A stretch of 37,465 nt of DNA from Halomonas smyrnensis AAD6 (GCF_000265245.1 NZ_AJKS02000017.1:24496-61960); one strand, 5' to 3'; shown: positions 7,916 to 16,200, numbered from the stretch's first letter. Translations and numbers: made by a program. The notes: generated from the letters alone by a model not told the origin.

Positions 7916-8782
7916 ATGAGCGATCATCCGGCGCCGTCGGGGGCCGATCTCGATGCCCTGGCGGCCTTCGTGGCGAACACGCCGCGCCTGGCGGTGCTGA
8001 CCGGGGCCGGGATCAGCACCGCCAGCGGCATCCCCGACTATCGCGACGACAGCGGCGACTGGAAGCGCTCGCCGCCGATGCAGCACGGCGTGTTCATGGG
8101 CAGTCGGGCGGCGCGCCAGCGCTACTGGGCGCGGGCGCTGATCGGCTTTCGCACCCTGCAGGAGGCGCGCCCCAACGAGGCCCATCGCGCCCTGGCCCGG
8201 CTCGAGGCCGAGGGGCGGGTGGCCGGCATCATCACCCAGAACGTCGACGGCCTGCATCGCCGCGCCGGATCGCGGCGGGTGATCGAGCTGCACGGTCGCG
8301 CCAACCTGGTGCGCTGCATGGGCTGCGGGGCGACGCGCATGCGCCATGACCTGCACGCCGAGCTGGCCAGCCGCAATCCCGACTGGCTCGACACCGGCGC
8401 CAGGGCCGGCCCGGACGGCGACGCCGATCTGGAGGCGGACTTCACGGATTTCCGGGTGCCGGACTGCACGCGCTGCGGTGACGGCATCTGGAAGCCGGAC
8501 GTGGTGTTCTTCGGCGACAGCGTGCCGCGCGCCCGGGTCGACGAGGCCTTCGCGCTGCTGGACGACGCCGACGGGCTGCTGGTGGTGGGGTCGTCGCTGA
8601 TGGTCTATTCGGGCTTTCGCTTCGCCCGAGAGGCCGCCCGGGCCGGCAAGCCGCTGGCCTGCCTCAACCTCGGGCGGACCCGCGCCGACGACCTCTACAC
8701 GCTCAAGGTGGCGGCCGGCGCCGAGGCCGGGCTGGCCGCGCTGATCGAGCGGCTGGACGACGCTAGCCGCCGGCCAGCTTGA
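7916..8782 (+). CDS. Sirtuin: SIR2-family NAD-dependent protein deacylase
   Basis: A 288-residue NAD-dependent deacylase, probably removing acyl groups from protein lysines and producing nicotinamide and O-acyl-ADP-ribose. All hallmarks are present: NAD-binding GAGISTASGIPDYR (30-43), TQNVDGLH (108-114), catalytic His126 in ELHG, and a structural zinc site of two Cys pairs (Cys134/137 and Cys184/187), followed by KPDVVFFGD. GIPDYR and the extended zinc module resemble class II (SIRT4-like) sirtuins rather than E. coli CobB. The ATG at 7916 is chosen over upstream starts because GCGAGGAG lies just before it. Its 3' end overlaps that of the convergent yciH gene by 20 bases. Confidence 0.9.
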   Translation: MSDHPAPSGADLDALAAFVANTPRLAVLTGAGISTASGIPDYRDDSGDWKRSPPMQHGVFMGSRAARQRYWARALIGFRTLQEARPNEAHRALARLEAEGRVAGIITQNVDGLHRRAGSRRVIELHGRANLVRCMGCGATRMRHDLHAELASRNPDWLDTGARAGPDGDADLEADFTDFRVPDCTRCGDGIWKPDVVFFGDSVPRARVDEAFALLDDADGLLVVGSSLMVYSGFRFAREAARAGKPLACLNLGRTRADDLYTLKVAAGAEAGLAALIERLDDASRRPA

Positions 8783-9137
8783 CCTTGAAGCCTCTCTTTT
8801 CCAGCTCGCCCTTGAGCAGGTCGCGCTGGTCGCCCTGGATCTCGATCACGCCGTCCTTCAACGCGCCGCCGGTGCCGCAGCGCTTCTTGAGCTCCTTGGT
8901 CAGGGTCTTGAGCTCGTCGGCCTTGAGCGGCACGCCCTCGATCAGGGTCACGCCCTTGCCCTTGCGGCCCTTGGTCTCGCGCCGCAGGCGCACGATGCCG
9001 TCCAGGCCGGCGAGGCGCGCGTCCTCGGCGAGTTCGTCGCAGCGGCAGTCGTCGACGGGCTGGCGGCACTCGGGGCAGGTGTCGCCGTGTTCGGTGGAGT
9101 AGACCAGGCCACGCAGCTGGTCCTGAAGGGATGCCAT
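8763..9137 (-). CDS. yciH: YciH/SUI1-family translation factor
   Basis: A 124-residue member of the SUI1/eIF1 family. The C-terminal two thirds carry the family signature (RETKGRKGKG, LKKRCGTGGALKDG, IEIQGDQRDLL and the FKVKLAGG terminus), matching E. coli YciH nearly motif for motif. The N-terminus adds a small Cys cluster, CPEC then CRC (Cys21, 24, 31, 33), that could bind zinc. The proposed role is in start-site fidelity or stress translation; it is not essential in E. coli. GAGGAGG four bases before the ATG at 9137 sets the start. It lies downstream of the HAD gene on the same strand (73-base gap), and its end overlaps the sirtuin gene by 20 bases on the opposite strand. Confidence 0.9.
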   Translation of the reverse strand: MASLQDQLRGLVYSTEHGDTCPECRQPVDDCRCDELAEDARLAGLDGIVRLRRETKGRKGKGVTLIEGVPLKADELKTLTKELKKRCGTGGALKDGVIEIQGDQRDLLKGELEKRGFKVKLAGG

Positions 9138-9210
9138 GGGGCCTCCTCGGCAATGCAAGCGGGCCTCAGATGATACGAGGCCCGGCGGCGGCGGTCGATG
9201 CGTCGGTCGG

Positions 9211-9870
9211 TCAGCGGCTCAGTCGGGCGATCGCCGCCGGCAGCTCGCCGGCATGACCGATGGACACGGCGCCTTCGGGCGTCGTTTCCTCCCCGGGAAA
9301 GCGGTTCAGGTGCACCACCCGCATGCCGGCCTCCAGGCCGGCCGCCACGCCCACCGCCGCATCGTCGATCACCACGCAGTGTTCGGGCGCATGGCCCATG
9401 GCCTCGGCGGCCTTGAGATAGAGGGCCGGGTCGGGCTTCCACACGCCCAGGGTGTAGGCGCTGAACAGGCGGTCGCCGAAATGGTGGCCGAGCCCGGTGC
9501 TTTCCATGGCGCAGCGGATCTTGCGCTCCGGGCCGTTGGAGACCACCGCGCGGGGATGGTCGGCGAGGGCCTCAAGCGCCGCGGGCATGCCGTCGATCGC
9601 GGTCAGCTCCGCGCGCATGCGTGCCTCCATCCGTGCGCGCATCTCGTCCTCCATCGCCTGTCGGCGAGCGTCGTCGAGGGCGCCGTGGCGGGCCTCCATC
9701 GCCTGCACGATGGACAGGAAGCGCACGCCGCGGAAGTCGTCCATGTACTGGCGGGCGGTGAAGGGCAGGCCGTGGCGGGACAGGATCTCCGCCATCACCT
9801 CGGCCAGCAGGATCTCGCTGTCGACCAGGGTGCCATCGGAGTCGAAGAGCAGGCAGAGCGGAGCGGTCAT
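9211..9870 (-). CDS. HAD-superfamily (subfamily IA) sugar-phosphate phosphatase, YieH-like, copy 1
   Basis: A 219-residue haloacid-dehalogenase phosphatase with an alpha-helical cap. Motif I is FDSDGTLVDSE (Asp10 nucleophile, Asp12), motif II VVSNGP (Ser111), motif III WKPDP (Lys145) and motif IV VVIDDAAVG (Asp169/170). The pattern resembles E. coli YieH, reported as a 6-phosphogluconate phosphatase, and beta-phosphoglucomutase relatives. A hand alignment with the HAD gene at 18167-18853 is ungapped over the first 170 residues with about 90 identities, so the two are paralogues bracketing the kgu/TRAP island. GAGGA precedes the ATG at 9870. It is 85 bases after dctM with a hairpin between, so it may be read through from the TRAP operon. 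The substrate is inferred from context only. Confidence 0.8.
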   Translation of the reverse strand: MTAPLCLLFDSDGTLVDSEILLAEVMAEILSRHGLPFTARQYMDDFRGVRFLSIVQAMEARHGALDDARRQAMEDEMRARMEARMRAELTAIDGMPAALEALADHPRAVVSNGPERKIRCAMESTGLGHHFGDRLFSAYTLGVWKPDPALYLKAAEAMGHAPEHCVVIDDAAVGVAAGLEAGMRVVHLNRFPGEETTPEGAVSIGHAGELPAAIARLSR

Positions 9871-9928
9871 GGTGTCCTCGTGGTGGCGTAGGGGCGTGGA
9901 AGACTGGAAGTCTATCAGGGATAGGGAG

Positions 9929-9948
9929 GCGGCTCCTCGGGGAGCCGC
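9929..9948 (-). terminator. Hairpin after dctM
   Basis: GCGGCTCC at 9929-9936 and its exact complement GGAGCCGC at 9941-9948 form an 8-bp stem with a 4-base loop, 8 bases past the dctM stop. The transcript downstream is pyrimidine-rich (CTCCCTATCCC) but has no true T-run, so it may terminate only partly. Confidence 0.5.
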
Positions 9949-9955
9949 GACGTGC

Positions 9956-11263
9956 TCATACGAAGTCCGGCGTGATCAGGCGGGGAATCGCCAGGATCAG
10001 CTCGGGGTAGAAGATCAGCAGGACGATCACGCCGAGCATGATGGCCAGGTAGAGCAGGGTGGTGGCCAGGGCCTTGAGCAGCGGGATGCCACCGATCTTG
10101 GCCGAGATCATCAGGCACAGGCCGTAGGGCGGTGTGATCAGTCCCAGCCCCAGGGCCATTACACCGATCACGCCGAACTGCACCGGATGTACGCCGGCCT
10201 GCATGGCCAGGGGCTGGAAGATCGGTGCCATGATGGCCATCGCCGGCAGTGAGTCCATGAAGGTGCCGATGATCAGCATCACGGCGGTCATGATCAGCAG
10301 CAGGGTCACCGGATCGGTGATCTCTACCCCGGCCATCAGCTTGGGAGGGATCTGATAGAAGCTGATCAGATAGCCGAAGATGGCCGCGCCGACCAGGCTG
10401 AACAGCGATAGCGAGCACAGCCGTACGGTGTCGGTCGAGGCATTGATCACCTGGCGCAGATCGAGCTCACGGTACACCAGGAAGCCCAGCGCCAGGGCGT
10501 AGAGCACGGCAATGACGGCGGCTTCGGTCGGCGTCACCAGGCCCAGGGTGATGCCGCCGATGATCACCACCGGAATGCCGGCCGCCAGCAGGCCGTCCTT
10601 GCCGGAGCTCATCAGTTCCGACAGCGAGGCGCGTTTCCTGACCGGCACCTTGTAGCGGCGTACGTAGCCCATGTTGAGGGCCAGCTGGGCCACGCCGATG
10701 ATCACCCCGGGCAGGATGCCGCCGAGGAACAGGCCGGCGATGGAGGTGTTGGTCAGGGCGCCCCAGACGATCATGTTGATCGACGGCGGGATGATGATGC
10801 CCATCACCGAAGAGGCGGCGGTCACCGCCACGGCGAAGTTGACCGGATAGCCCTCGCGCTTCATCGCTGGAATCAGCACGGTGCCGACGCCGGCGCTGTC
10901 GGCGGTGGAAGAGCCGGAAACGCCGGCGAACAGCATGCTGACCATCACGTTGACGTGTGCCAGGGCACCCTGCATATGGCCGACGAGGCGCATGCAGAGA
11001 GTGATCAGTCGGTCGGTGATACGGGCGGCATTCATCAGGTTGCCCGCCAGCAGGAACAGTGGCACGGCCAACAGCACGAAGGAATCCATGCCGTTGTACA
11101 TGCGCTGGAACATCACCCAGTAGGTGAGGCGTGGGTCGAGCAGGATCATGCCGACCGCCGTCAGCACCAGGGCCATGGCGATGGGCACCCCGGCCACGAT
11201 CAGGACCCCGAGCAGCGTAAACAGCAGCCAGGGCAGGAGATCGATCCATTCCATGGGCATCAT
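9956..11263 (-). CDS. dctM: TRAP transporter large membrane subunit (DctM)
   Basis: A 435-residue integral membrane protein with about a dozen hydrophobic segments, the ion-coupled translocation subunit of a tripartite ATP-independent periplasmic transporter. Family features include GVPIAMAL near the start, VPLFLLAGNLMN, FAGVSGSSTADSAGVGT and IIPPSINMIVWG, with a second SGSS-like/PP half in FMDSLPAM and LITPPYGLCL. Its ATG at 11263 overlaps the dctQ stop as ATGA, showing translational coupling. It works with DctQ and the binding protein DctP encoded just upstream. The membrane subunits do not reveal the substrate; the neighbouring kgu genes suggest a sugar acid. Confidence 0.95.
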   Translation of the reverse strand: MMPMEWIDLLPWLLFTLLGVLIVAGVPIAMALVLTAVGMILLDPRLTYWVMFQRMYNGMDSFVLLAVPLFLLAGNLMNAARITDRLITLCMRLVGHMQGALAHVNVMVSMLFAGVSGSSTADSAGVGTVLIPAMKREGYPVNFAVAVTAASSVMGIIIPPSINMIVWGALTNTSIAGLFLGGILPGVIIGVAQLALNMGYVRRYKVPVRKRASLSELMSSGKDGLLAAGIPVVIIGGITLGLVTPTEAAVIAVLYALALGFLVYRELDLRQVINASTDTVRLCSLSLFSLVGAAIFGYLISFYQIPPKLMAGVEITDPVTLLLIMTAVMLIIGTFMDSLPAMAIMAPIFQPLAMQAGVHPVQFGVIGVMALGLGLITPPYGLCLMISAKIGGIPLLKALATTLLYLAIMLGVIVLLIFYPELILAIPRLITPDFV

Positions 11264-11871
11264 GAGGTGGTCCTCCTGTCGGCCGGTTGGGCGGGCGCCG
11301 GCTCGCCCAGGGAAACGTCTTGGTGGTCGCCGGCCTGCAGGGCTTCCTCCACTTCGTTGGGCGTGTTGAGCGCGGCCTCCATGCGGGGCATGCCATGCAG
11401 GATGGCGTGCAGCAGGCGTTGGGCGCTGAACAGCACGATCAGAACGCCGCAGACGGTGAACGCCGAATAGACGTAGATCATCGACAGCCCCGAGGCGGTG
11501 GCACTGCGACGCAGCCCGGAGAGGGCGAAGTCCTTGCCGTGAACGACGAAGATCACGCCGACGGTAAGACAGGCCAGATCGCGGAGCCAGCGCGTCACCC
11601 GGTCGAGTCTGGAGCCGCGGGGGAAGGCCTCGAGCACGAAGTGGTCGGCGTGCAGGACGCCGATGGCGGTTCCCAGCATGACCATCCACTGGAAGGCGAA
11701 GCGGCTGAATTCTTCTGTCCAGTAGAGGCGCGGCAGCAGGGGGAGGTTGCGGCTGACGATCTGATAGATGATCAGTGTGATGAAGCCGAACAGCAGGGCC
11801 AGCAACACCAGGTGTAACAGGCGTTCCAGCAGACGGTTCATCCGAGAGAGGCCGTGCAGGAGAGTCGTCAT
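11260..11871 (-). CDS. dctQ: TRAP transporter small membrane subunit (DctQ)
   Basis: A 203-residue inner-membrane protein with four hydrophobic segments (about residues 18-40, 58-76, 96-116 and 130-155) and the DctQ signature around YQIVSRNLPLLPRLYWTEEFSRFAFQW. An acidic, Pro-rich cytoplasmic tail of about 45 residues follows the last segment, longer than in many DctQ proteins. The ATG at 11871 has GAGGA eight bases upstream; an internal Met at residue 11 is possible. The stop overlaps the start of dctM by four bases. A stable hairpin separates it from dctP upstream, which could lower expression of the membrane subunits relative to the binding protein. Confidence 0.92.
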   Translation of the reverse strand: MTTLLHGLSRMNRLLERLLHLVLLALLFGFITLIIYQIVSRNLPLLPRLYWTEEFSRFAFQWMVMLGTAIGVLHADHFVLEAFPRGSRLDRVTRWLRDLACLTVGVIFVVHGKDFALSGLRRSATASGLSMIYVYSAFTVCGVLIVLFSAQRLLHAILHGMPRMEAALNTPNEVEEALQAGDHQDVSLGEPAPAQPADRRTTS

Positions 11872-11898
11872 GAGGCTGTCCTCGAGGTCTCGGAGAGA

Positions 11899-11919
11899 CG
11901 GGGACCCGTCGGGTCCCCG
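11899..11919 (-). terminator. Intra-operon hairpin between dctP and dctQ
   Basis: CGGGGACCC (11899-11907) and GGGTCCCCG (11911-11919) form a perfect 9-bp stem with a 3-base loop, seven bases past the dctP stop. Read on the minus strand it is followed by TCTCTCC rather than a T-run. It may act as a leaky terminator or an mRNA 3'-end stabiliser that raises dctP over dctQM. Confidence 0.55.
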
Positions 11920-11925
11920 ATCGGC

Positions 11926-12936
11926 TTAGCTGGCGTCGATGATCTTCCGATACAGGTCCGTCAGGCCCATGTCGTCGATCACGTCTGCCAGCGGCTCCTT
12001 GACGATGGCTTGCATGTGCTCGCGATCGAGCTCGTGCAGGGTAGCGCCTTCCTCGACCAGCTGGTCCAGCGCCTCGGCGTCCTGGTCCAGCTGGATCTGG
12101 CGGGCGTAGCCGGCGGCCTCCTGGGCGGCGGCCATCACGGCCTGCTGCTGCTCGTCATCCAGGCGTTCCCAGGTCATCTCGGACATGGTGAGCAGGCGCA
12201 CGGTGATGTCGTGCTGAGAAAGGCCGATATGCGGTGCGACCTCGTGGAAGCGCATGCGGTGGATCCATTCGGCCTCGTTGAGCAGGCCGTCGATCGCGCC
12301 CAGCTGGAGGCCGGTGTAGATTTCCTTCCAGGCCATTACCGTGGGTTCTGCGCCCAGGGCCGACCAGGCGGCGATCAGCGGCTTGGTCGGATTGGTGCGC
12401 AGCTTCATGCCTTCCAGGTCATCGAGGCTCTCGAGGGGGCGGATGCTGACGATCTGGCGCTTGCCGCCGCCGAAGAAGGCCAGCACCTTCACGCCGGTCT
12501 CGTCGGTGATGCGGTCGGCGATCTCGCGACCCACCTCGCCGTCGAGCACCGTTTGCCAGTGCTGCACGTCGCGATACAGGAAGGGGATCGAGAACACGTT
12601 GGCGGTGGAGGAAAAGTCGGTGATCAGGCCGGGGTTGATGATCGACATGTCCAGCGCGCCGGCCATCTGCTGCTCGAACATCTCGGTCTCGTGACCGAGG
12701 ACCGAGTTCCCCATGATCTGTACGCCGAGATCGCCGTCGGTCTTCTCGGTGAGCAGCTCCTGAAACTTCTCGGCGCCCAGCTGGTAGGCGGTGTCCTCGG
12801 TGCCCCCATGGCCGAAGCGCAGATCATAGGCCTGGGCGGTGCTCGCCAGCCCCATCGTGGCCGCCAGCGCGGCACCGGCCATCAGGTGGCAAGTCATGTG
12901 GCCGAGCGTTTTTGGATCGATCCATTTTTGACGCAT
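11926..12936 (-). CDS. dctP: TRAP transporter periplasmic substrate-binding protein (DctP)
   Basis: A 336-residue exported binding protein. The signal peptide is unusually long, with a basic start, a hydrophobic core at about 18-34 and AQA^Y near residue 36; an internal Met14 would give a more typical one, but GAGG precedes the ATG at 12936. DctP hallmarks are MKLRTNPTKPL, whose Arg180 normally salt-bridges the ligand carboxylate, then EIYTGLQLGAIDGLLNEAEW (about 205-224). The ligand should therefore be a carboxylate; 2-ketogluconate or a related sugar acid is inferred from the adjoining kguEKD genes. It follows the second LacI gene by 57 bases on the same strand and precedes dctQ. Confidence 0.93.
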   Translation of the reverse strand: MRQKWIDPKTLGHMTCHLMAGAALAATMGLASTAQAYDLRFGHGGTEDTAYQLGAEKFQELLTEKTDGDLGVQIMGNSVLGHETEMFEQQMAGALDMSIINPGLITDFSSTANVFSIPFLYRDVQHWQTVLDGEVGREIADRITDETGVKVLAFFGGGKRQIVSIRPLESLDDLEGMKLRTNPTKPLIAAWSALGAEPTVMAWKEIYTGLQLGAIDGLLNEAEWIHRMRFHEVAPHIGLSQHDITVRLLTMSEMTWERLDDEQQQAVMAAAQEAAGYARQIQLDQDAEALDQLVEEGATLHELDREHMQAIVKEPLADVIDDMGLTDLYRKIIDAS

Positions 12937-12993
12937 GTGAAGACCTCATTGTTGTTGTCGCCGCCTGAGCGCGGCAGAAGTGAGTGGCGTGGG

Positions 12994-14079
12994 TTATGGC
13001 ATCTGGCCTGAAGCGGCCTGTGCCGAGGCGGTGCGAGGCTGTAGCCGGGCGCCACAGGATCCTCGCACCTGAAGCCGCGGCGACAGGACCACCTGTTCCG
13101 GGGCTCCCTTGGGATCGTGGATGCGGCGAAGCGCGAGCCGTGCGGCCTCCTCGCCGATGGCATAGGGATGCGTCGCCACACTGGTCAGCGCCGGGTCGAC
13201 CAGCTCGGCTTCCTCGACGTCGTCGATGCCGATCACGGCGCAGTCGGTGCCCGGGGTCAGGCCCAGTCGCTTGAGCCCGAACATGGCGCCGAAGGCGACC
13301 ATGTCGTTGTGGCAGACCACCGCCGTCGGCGGTGTCGGCTCGCTCATCAGCTGCTGGATCAGCGCGAAGCCGTCGCGACGGGTCACGGTAGCCCGCAGCA
13401 ATCTCTTGTAGTCCAGGCCATGGCGGGCCAGCGAGTCGCAATAGCCTTCCCAGCGCTCTCGTGTCGCCGAATGCTCGGCATGGCCGCCGAGGAAGGCGAT
13501 GCGTTCGTGGCCGAGGCCTACCAGGTGGTCGACGGCCTGGCAGACGCCGAGGTGGAAGTCGGGGCCGGCATAGTCGAATGGCGTCTCGCCGATGTGGCGC
13601 AGTATCTGGATACAGGGCATGCCCCACGCGTTCAGCGTGTCGATCAGCGTGGGATCGGTTCCCTCGGCCGGACACAGCAGGATGCCGTCGACGGCATGCT
13701 CCCGCATGCGTTCAAGGAAGCGTTCCTGACGCCTCGGTGAATCCTCGCTGTTGGCCAGGAAGGAGACGTATCCCTCGCGGCTGAGCGCGTTGTCGATGCC
13801 GGCGACCATGGCGCCAAAGAAGGGGTTGGCGATGTCATAGACCACGACGCCCAGCGTGGAGGTGCGGCGGCCGCGCAGCGCCGCGGCGCCGCGGTTGTAG
13901 ACGTATCCCAGCGCCTTGATCGAGGCCTGCACCTTGAGCCGGGTCGGCTCGGCCACCAGCGAGCTGCCGCGCAGCACCAGCGACACCGTGGAGCGCGACA
14001 CGCCGGCGTGGGCGGCAATGTCCTGCAGCGTCACGCTGGATTCACGGTGAGTGGCGGATGAGCGGCGCTTCGACGTCAT
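12994..14079 (-). CDS. LacI-family transcriptional regulator (TRAP-linked)
   Basis: A 361-residue regulator with an N-terminal LacI helix-turn-helix (about residues 17-36, VTLQDIAAHAGVSRSTVSLV), the hinge region (YNRGAAALRGRRT) and a periplasmic-binding-protein-like effector domain beginning at LGVVVYDIANPFFGAM. The C-terminus, RLQPRTASAQAASGQMP, runs beyond the usual family end. The ATG at 14079 with AGGG just upstream is preferred to an in-frame upstream start. It is directly followed by dctP (57 bases), so it probably heads a lacI-dctPQM unit and controls uptake. Its effector is unknown. It is distinct from the PtxS-like LacI at 17048-18067 and lacks an obvious copy of that protein's operator upstream. 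Confidence 0.88.
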   Translation of the reverse strand: MTSKRRSSATHRESSVTLQDIAAHAGVSRSTVSLVLRGSSLVAEPTRLKVQASIKALGYVYNRGAAALRGRRTSTLGVVVYDIANPFFGAMVAGIDNALSREGYVSFLANSEDSPRRQERFLERMREHAVDGILLCPAEGTDPTLIDTLNAWGMPCIQILRHIGETPFDYAGPDFHLGVCQAVDHLVGLGHERIAFLGGHAEHSATRERWEGYCDSLARHGLDYKRLLRATVTRRDGFALIQQLMSEPTPPTAVVCHNDMVAFGAMFGLKRLGLTPGTDCAVIGIDDVEEAELVDPALTSVATHPYAIGEEAARLALRRIHDPKGAPEQVVLSPRLQVRGSCGARLQPRTASAQAASGQMP

Positions 14080-14113
14080 GGTGACCCTGGAGTGCTGTTT
14101 TTGGATTGGTCTA

Positions 14114-14142
14114 AATCTAGAGGATGAGGCGTCCGTCACCAA
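14114..14142 (-). promoter_or_regulatory. Possible promoter of the lacI-dctPQM unit
   Basis: Minus strand TTGGTG (plus 14137-14142), exactly 17 bases, then TAGATT (plus 14114-14119), about 35 bases before the LacI start. An imperfect dyad TCTAAATCTAGA (14110-14121) overlaps the -10 and could be an operator. Both are weak matches judged by eye. Confidence 0.35.
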
Positions 14143-14186
14143 CTCGTCTTTCGTCGAAGAGCGGCCGGCGACGGAGACATGACGCG

Positions 14187-15164
14187 TCAGAGTGGCCGGG
14201 CGTCTTCATTGACGGGGCTGAGGGGGCGCTCGCCGGAGAGGGCCAGGCGGATGTTGTCCACCGCGCGCCGGGCCATGGCGTGGCGCGTCTCATGGGTGGC
14301 CGAGCCGATGTGCGGCAGCGCCACCACGTTGGCCATGTGGGGCAACGGCGAGTCCGCCGGCAGCGGTTCCCGCTCGAAGACGTCCAGCCCGGCGGCGCGG
14401 ATCCTGCCGGCGTCCAGCGCCTCGATCAGGGCCGCCTCGTCGACCACCCCGCCGCGGGCGATGTTGACGAAGATGGCCGAATCGCGCATCAGACCGAGCT
14501 CGCGCTGGCCGATCAGCCGCTCGGTCTCGGGGCTAAGGGGGACGGTGACGCAGACGAAATCGGCCTCGCCGAGCAGCTCGTCCAGCCCGCGGCGCCGGGC
14601 CCCCAGTTCTTCTTCCAGCGCCGGCTTCGGTGAGGCGTTGGAATAGAGGATACGCATGCCGAAGCCCAGGGCGCCGCGCCGGGCGATGGCGGCGCCGATA
14701 CGGCCCATGCCGACCATGCCCAGTGTCTTGCCGTGAACGTCGCTGCCGAAGTGCGATGCGCCGAGGCTGGCCTGCCACTCGCCGCGGCGCACGAAATCGG
14801 CCAGCTCCACGGCGCGGCGTGCGGTGGCCATGATCAGCAGGAAACCGGTGTCGGCGGTGGTCTCGGTCAGCACGTCCGGCGTGTTGCACAGCAGGATGCC
14901 CCGCCGGGTCAGCTCGTCCACCGGATAATTGTCGACGCCCACCGAAACGCTGGCGATGGCCTCCAGGTGAGGCGCGGCGTCGAGGATCTCGGGGGTGATC
15001 TTCTGGCTGGCGCCGACCAGCCCGTGCGCTTCCTTCAGGGCGGCGCGAAAGGCCGGATCCTCGAAGTTCTCGAGATGACCGAAGTCATCCACATGGAAGT
15101 CGCGCTTCAGTTCGGCCAGCAGCGCCTCGGGCAGGCGGCGATAGACGACGATACGTTTCTGCAT
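14187..15164 (-). CDS. kguD: 2-ketogluconate-6-phosphate reductase (D-2-hydroxyacid dehydrogenase family)
   Basis: A 325-residue cytosolic NAD(P)H-dependent reductase of the GhrB/KguD type. The Rossmann dinucleotide motif is GMGRIG (152-157), and the catalytic Arg-Glu-His set is present as Arg236 in NIARGG, Glu265 in FEREPL and His284 in ALPHIGSATHET. In the Pseudomonas pathway KguD reduces 2-keto-6-phosphogluconate to 6-phosphogluconate. That role is assigned from the adjoining kguK and kguE genes; by sequence alone glyoxylate/hydroxypyruvate or 2-ketogluconate reductase (GhrB/TkrA) is equally possible. GAGGAG seven bases before the ATG overlaps the kguK stop ten bases upstream, so translation is coupled. 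The stop codon lies in a short TGACGCGTCA palindrome (14180-14189). Confidence 0.85.
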   Translation of the reverse strand: MQKRIVVYRRLPEALLAELKRDFHVDDFGHLENFEDPAFRAALKEAHGLVGASQKITPEILDAAPHLEAIASVSVGVDNYPVDELTRRGILLCNTPDVLTETTADTGFLLIMATARRAVELADFVRRGEWQASLGASHFGSDVHGKTLGMVGMGRIGAAIARRGALGFGMRILYSNASPKPALEEELGARRRGLDELLGEADFVCVTVPLSPETERLIGQRELGLMRDSAIFVNIARGGVVDEAALIEALDAGRIRAAGLDVFEREPLPADSPLPHMANVVALPHIGSATHETRHAMARRAVDNIRLALSGERPLSPVNEDARPL

Positions 15165-15174
15165 GGGAATCTCC

Positions 15175-16158
15175 TCAGGTCGTGGTAAGCGATGCGGATT
15201 CGAGCGTGGACAGGCGCTCGCGATGGGGGAGCCCCTCCATGTCGCCGGGCACCTGTACGGCGAGGGCGCCGATCAGGTTGCCGCGCTGCAGTGCCTCGCG
15301 GGGGGAACGTCCATCGAGAAGGGCGCTGATCACCCCGACGGCGAAGCCATCGCCGGCGCCCACGGTGTCGATGACCTCGCGCACGTCGACGCCGGGGACG
15401 CTGTACTGTTCGTCGCTGCCGGCCAAGCTGCCGCGATAGTAGCTGCCTTCAGGCCCCAGCTTGATGATGACCGCCCGGGCGCCCCGATCGAGGTAGAAGC
15501 CGGCGATATCGTGGGGCGTCTCCAGTCCGGTCAGCCGCTGCCCCTCGGCCAGGCCGGGCAGCACCCAGTCGGCATGGCCGGCCATGGCGTTCAGGGTGTC
15601 GCGCATCTCGGCCTCGCTGGCCCACAGCGAGGGGCGCAGGTTGGGGTCGAAGGAGATGCTGGCGCCGGCCTGTCGCGCTCGCTCGAGCATGTGCCAGGTC
15701 AGTTCGCGGCAGCTCGCCGAGAGCGCCGGGGGAATGCCGGTGGCGTGCAGGTGGCGGGCGGCGGCGAAGTCGACCGCGTTTGCATCGTCCGGGCCCAGGC
15801 GGCTGGCGGCGCTGCCGCGCCGGAAGTACTCCACGTGGGGGTCGGCGCCGTCTTCGGCGCGTTCCTTGAACACCAGCCCGGTGGCGGCGTCCGGCGTGGG
15901 TGTCAGGTGGCGGCAGTCCAGGCCTTCGGCCTCCAGGGTGCGACGGATGTAGTGGCCGAAGGCGTCGTCGCCGACCCGGCTCAGCCAGCCGACGTGAAAC
16001 CCGAGGCGGGCGAGGCCGATGGCGACGTTGGTGTCCGCGCCGGCGATGCGGCGCCGGAAGGTCTCGACCTCGGCCAGCTCGCCGGCGGCCTCGGCGACGA
16101 AGAGTGTCATGGCCTCGCCGAAGGCGAGGATCTCGGGAGCGGCTTGGGGTGTCGACAT
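15175..16158 (-). CDS. kguK: 2-ketogluconate kinase (PfkB family)
   Basis: A 327-residue PfkB/ribokinase-fold sugar kinase. The substrate-binding start LAFGEAMTLFVAE and the stretch RRIAGADTNVAIGLARLGF (about 36-54) are typical of KdgK/KguK kinases. RAEDGADPHVEYFRRGSAAS and the HATGIPPALS segment strengthen the call. The ATP-site signature DTVGAGDGFAVG with the catalytic Asp is near residues 262-273. It would phosphorylate 2-ketogluconate at C6, or 2-keto-3-deoxygluconate if the context is misleading. The ATG at 16158 is chosen because GGAG lies eight bases upstream; an ATG 18 bases earlier has no site. It is second in the kguEKD operon. Confidence 0.86.
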   Translation of the reverse strand: MSTPQAAPEILAFGEAMTLFVAEAAGELAEVETFRRRIAGADTNVAIGLARLGFHVGWLSRVGDDAFGHYIRRTLEAEGLDCRHLTPTPDAATGLVFKERAEDGADPHVEYFRRGSAASRLGPDDANAVDFAAARHLHATGIPPALSASCRELTWHMLERARQAGASISFDPNLRPSLWASEAEMRDTLNAMAGHADWVLPGLAEGQRLTGLETPHDIAGFYLDRGARAVIIKLGPEGSYYRGSLAGSDEQYSVPGVDVREVIDTVGAGDGFAVGVISALLDGRSPREALQRGNLIGALAVQVPGDMEGLPHRERLSTLESASLTTT

Positions 16159-16200
16159 GCGAGGCTCTCCAGTCATGTGGCAGGAAATGTCCAGTGAGGG

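Noticed and set aside
6942..9137. A defence island built from the NERD protein and the sirtuin
   Set aside because: The two are divergent genes, not an operon. The sirtuin is a complete deacylase-type protein without fusion to a DNA- or phage-sensing domain, and the NERD catalytic Lys is missing. No helicase, toxin or integrase is nearby.
14180..14189. TGACGCGTCA palindrome at the end of kguD as the operator of the second LacI regulator
   Set aside because: It is only 10 bases, includes the kguD stop codon, has no second copy nearby and lies upstream of the predicted promoter; chance is likely.
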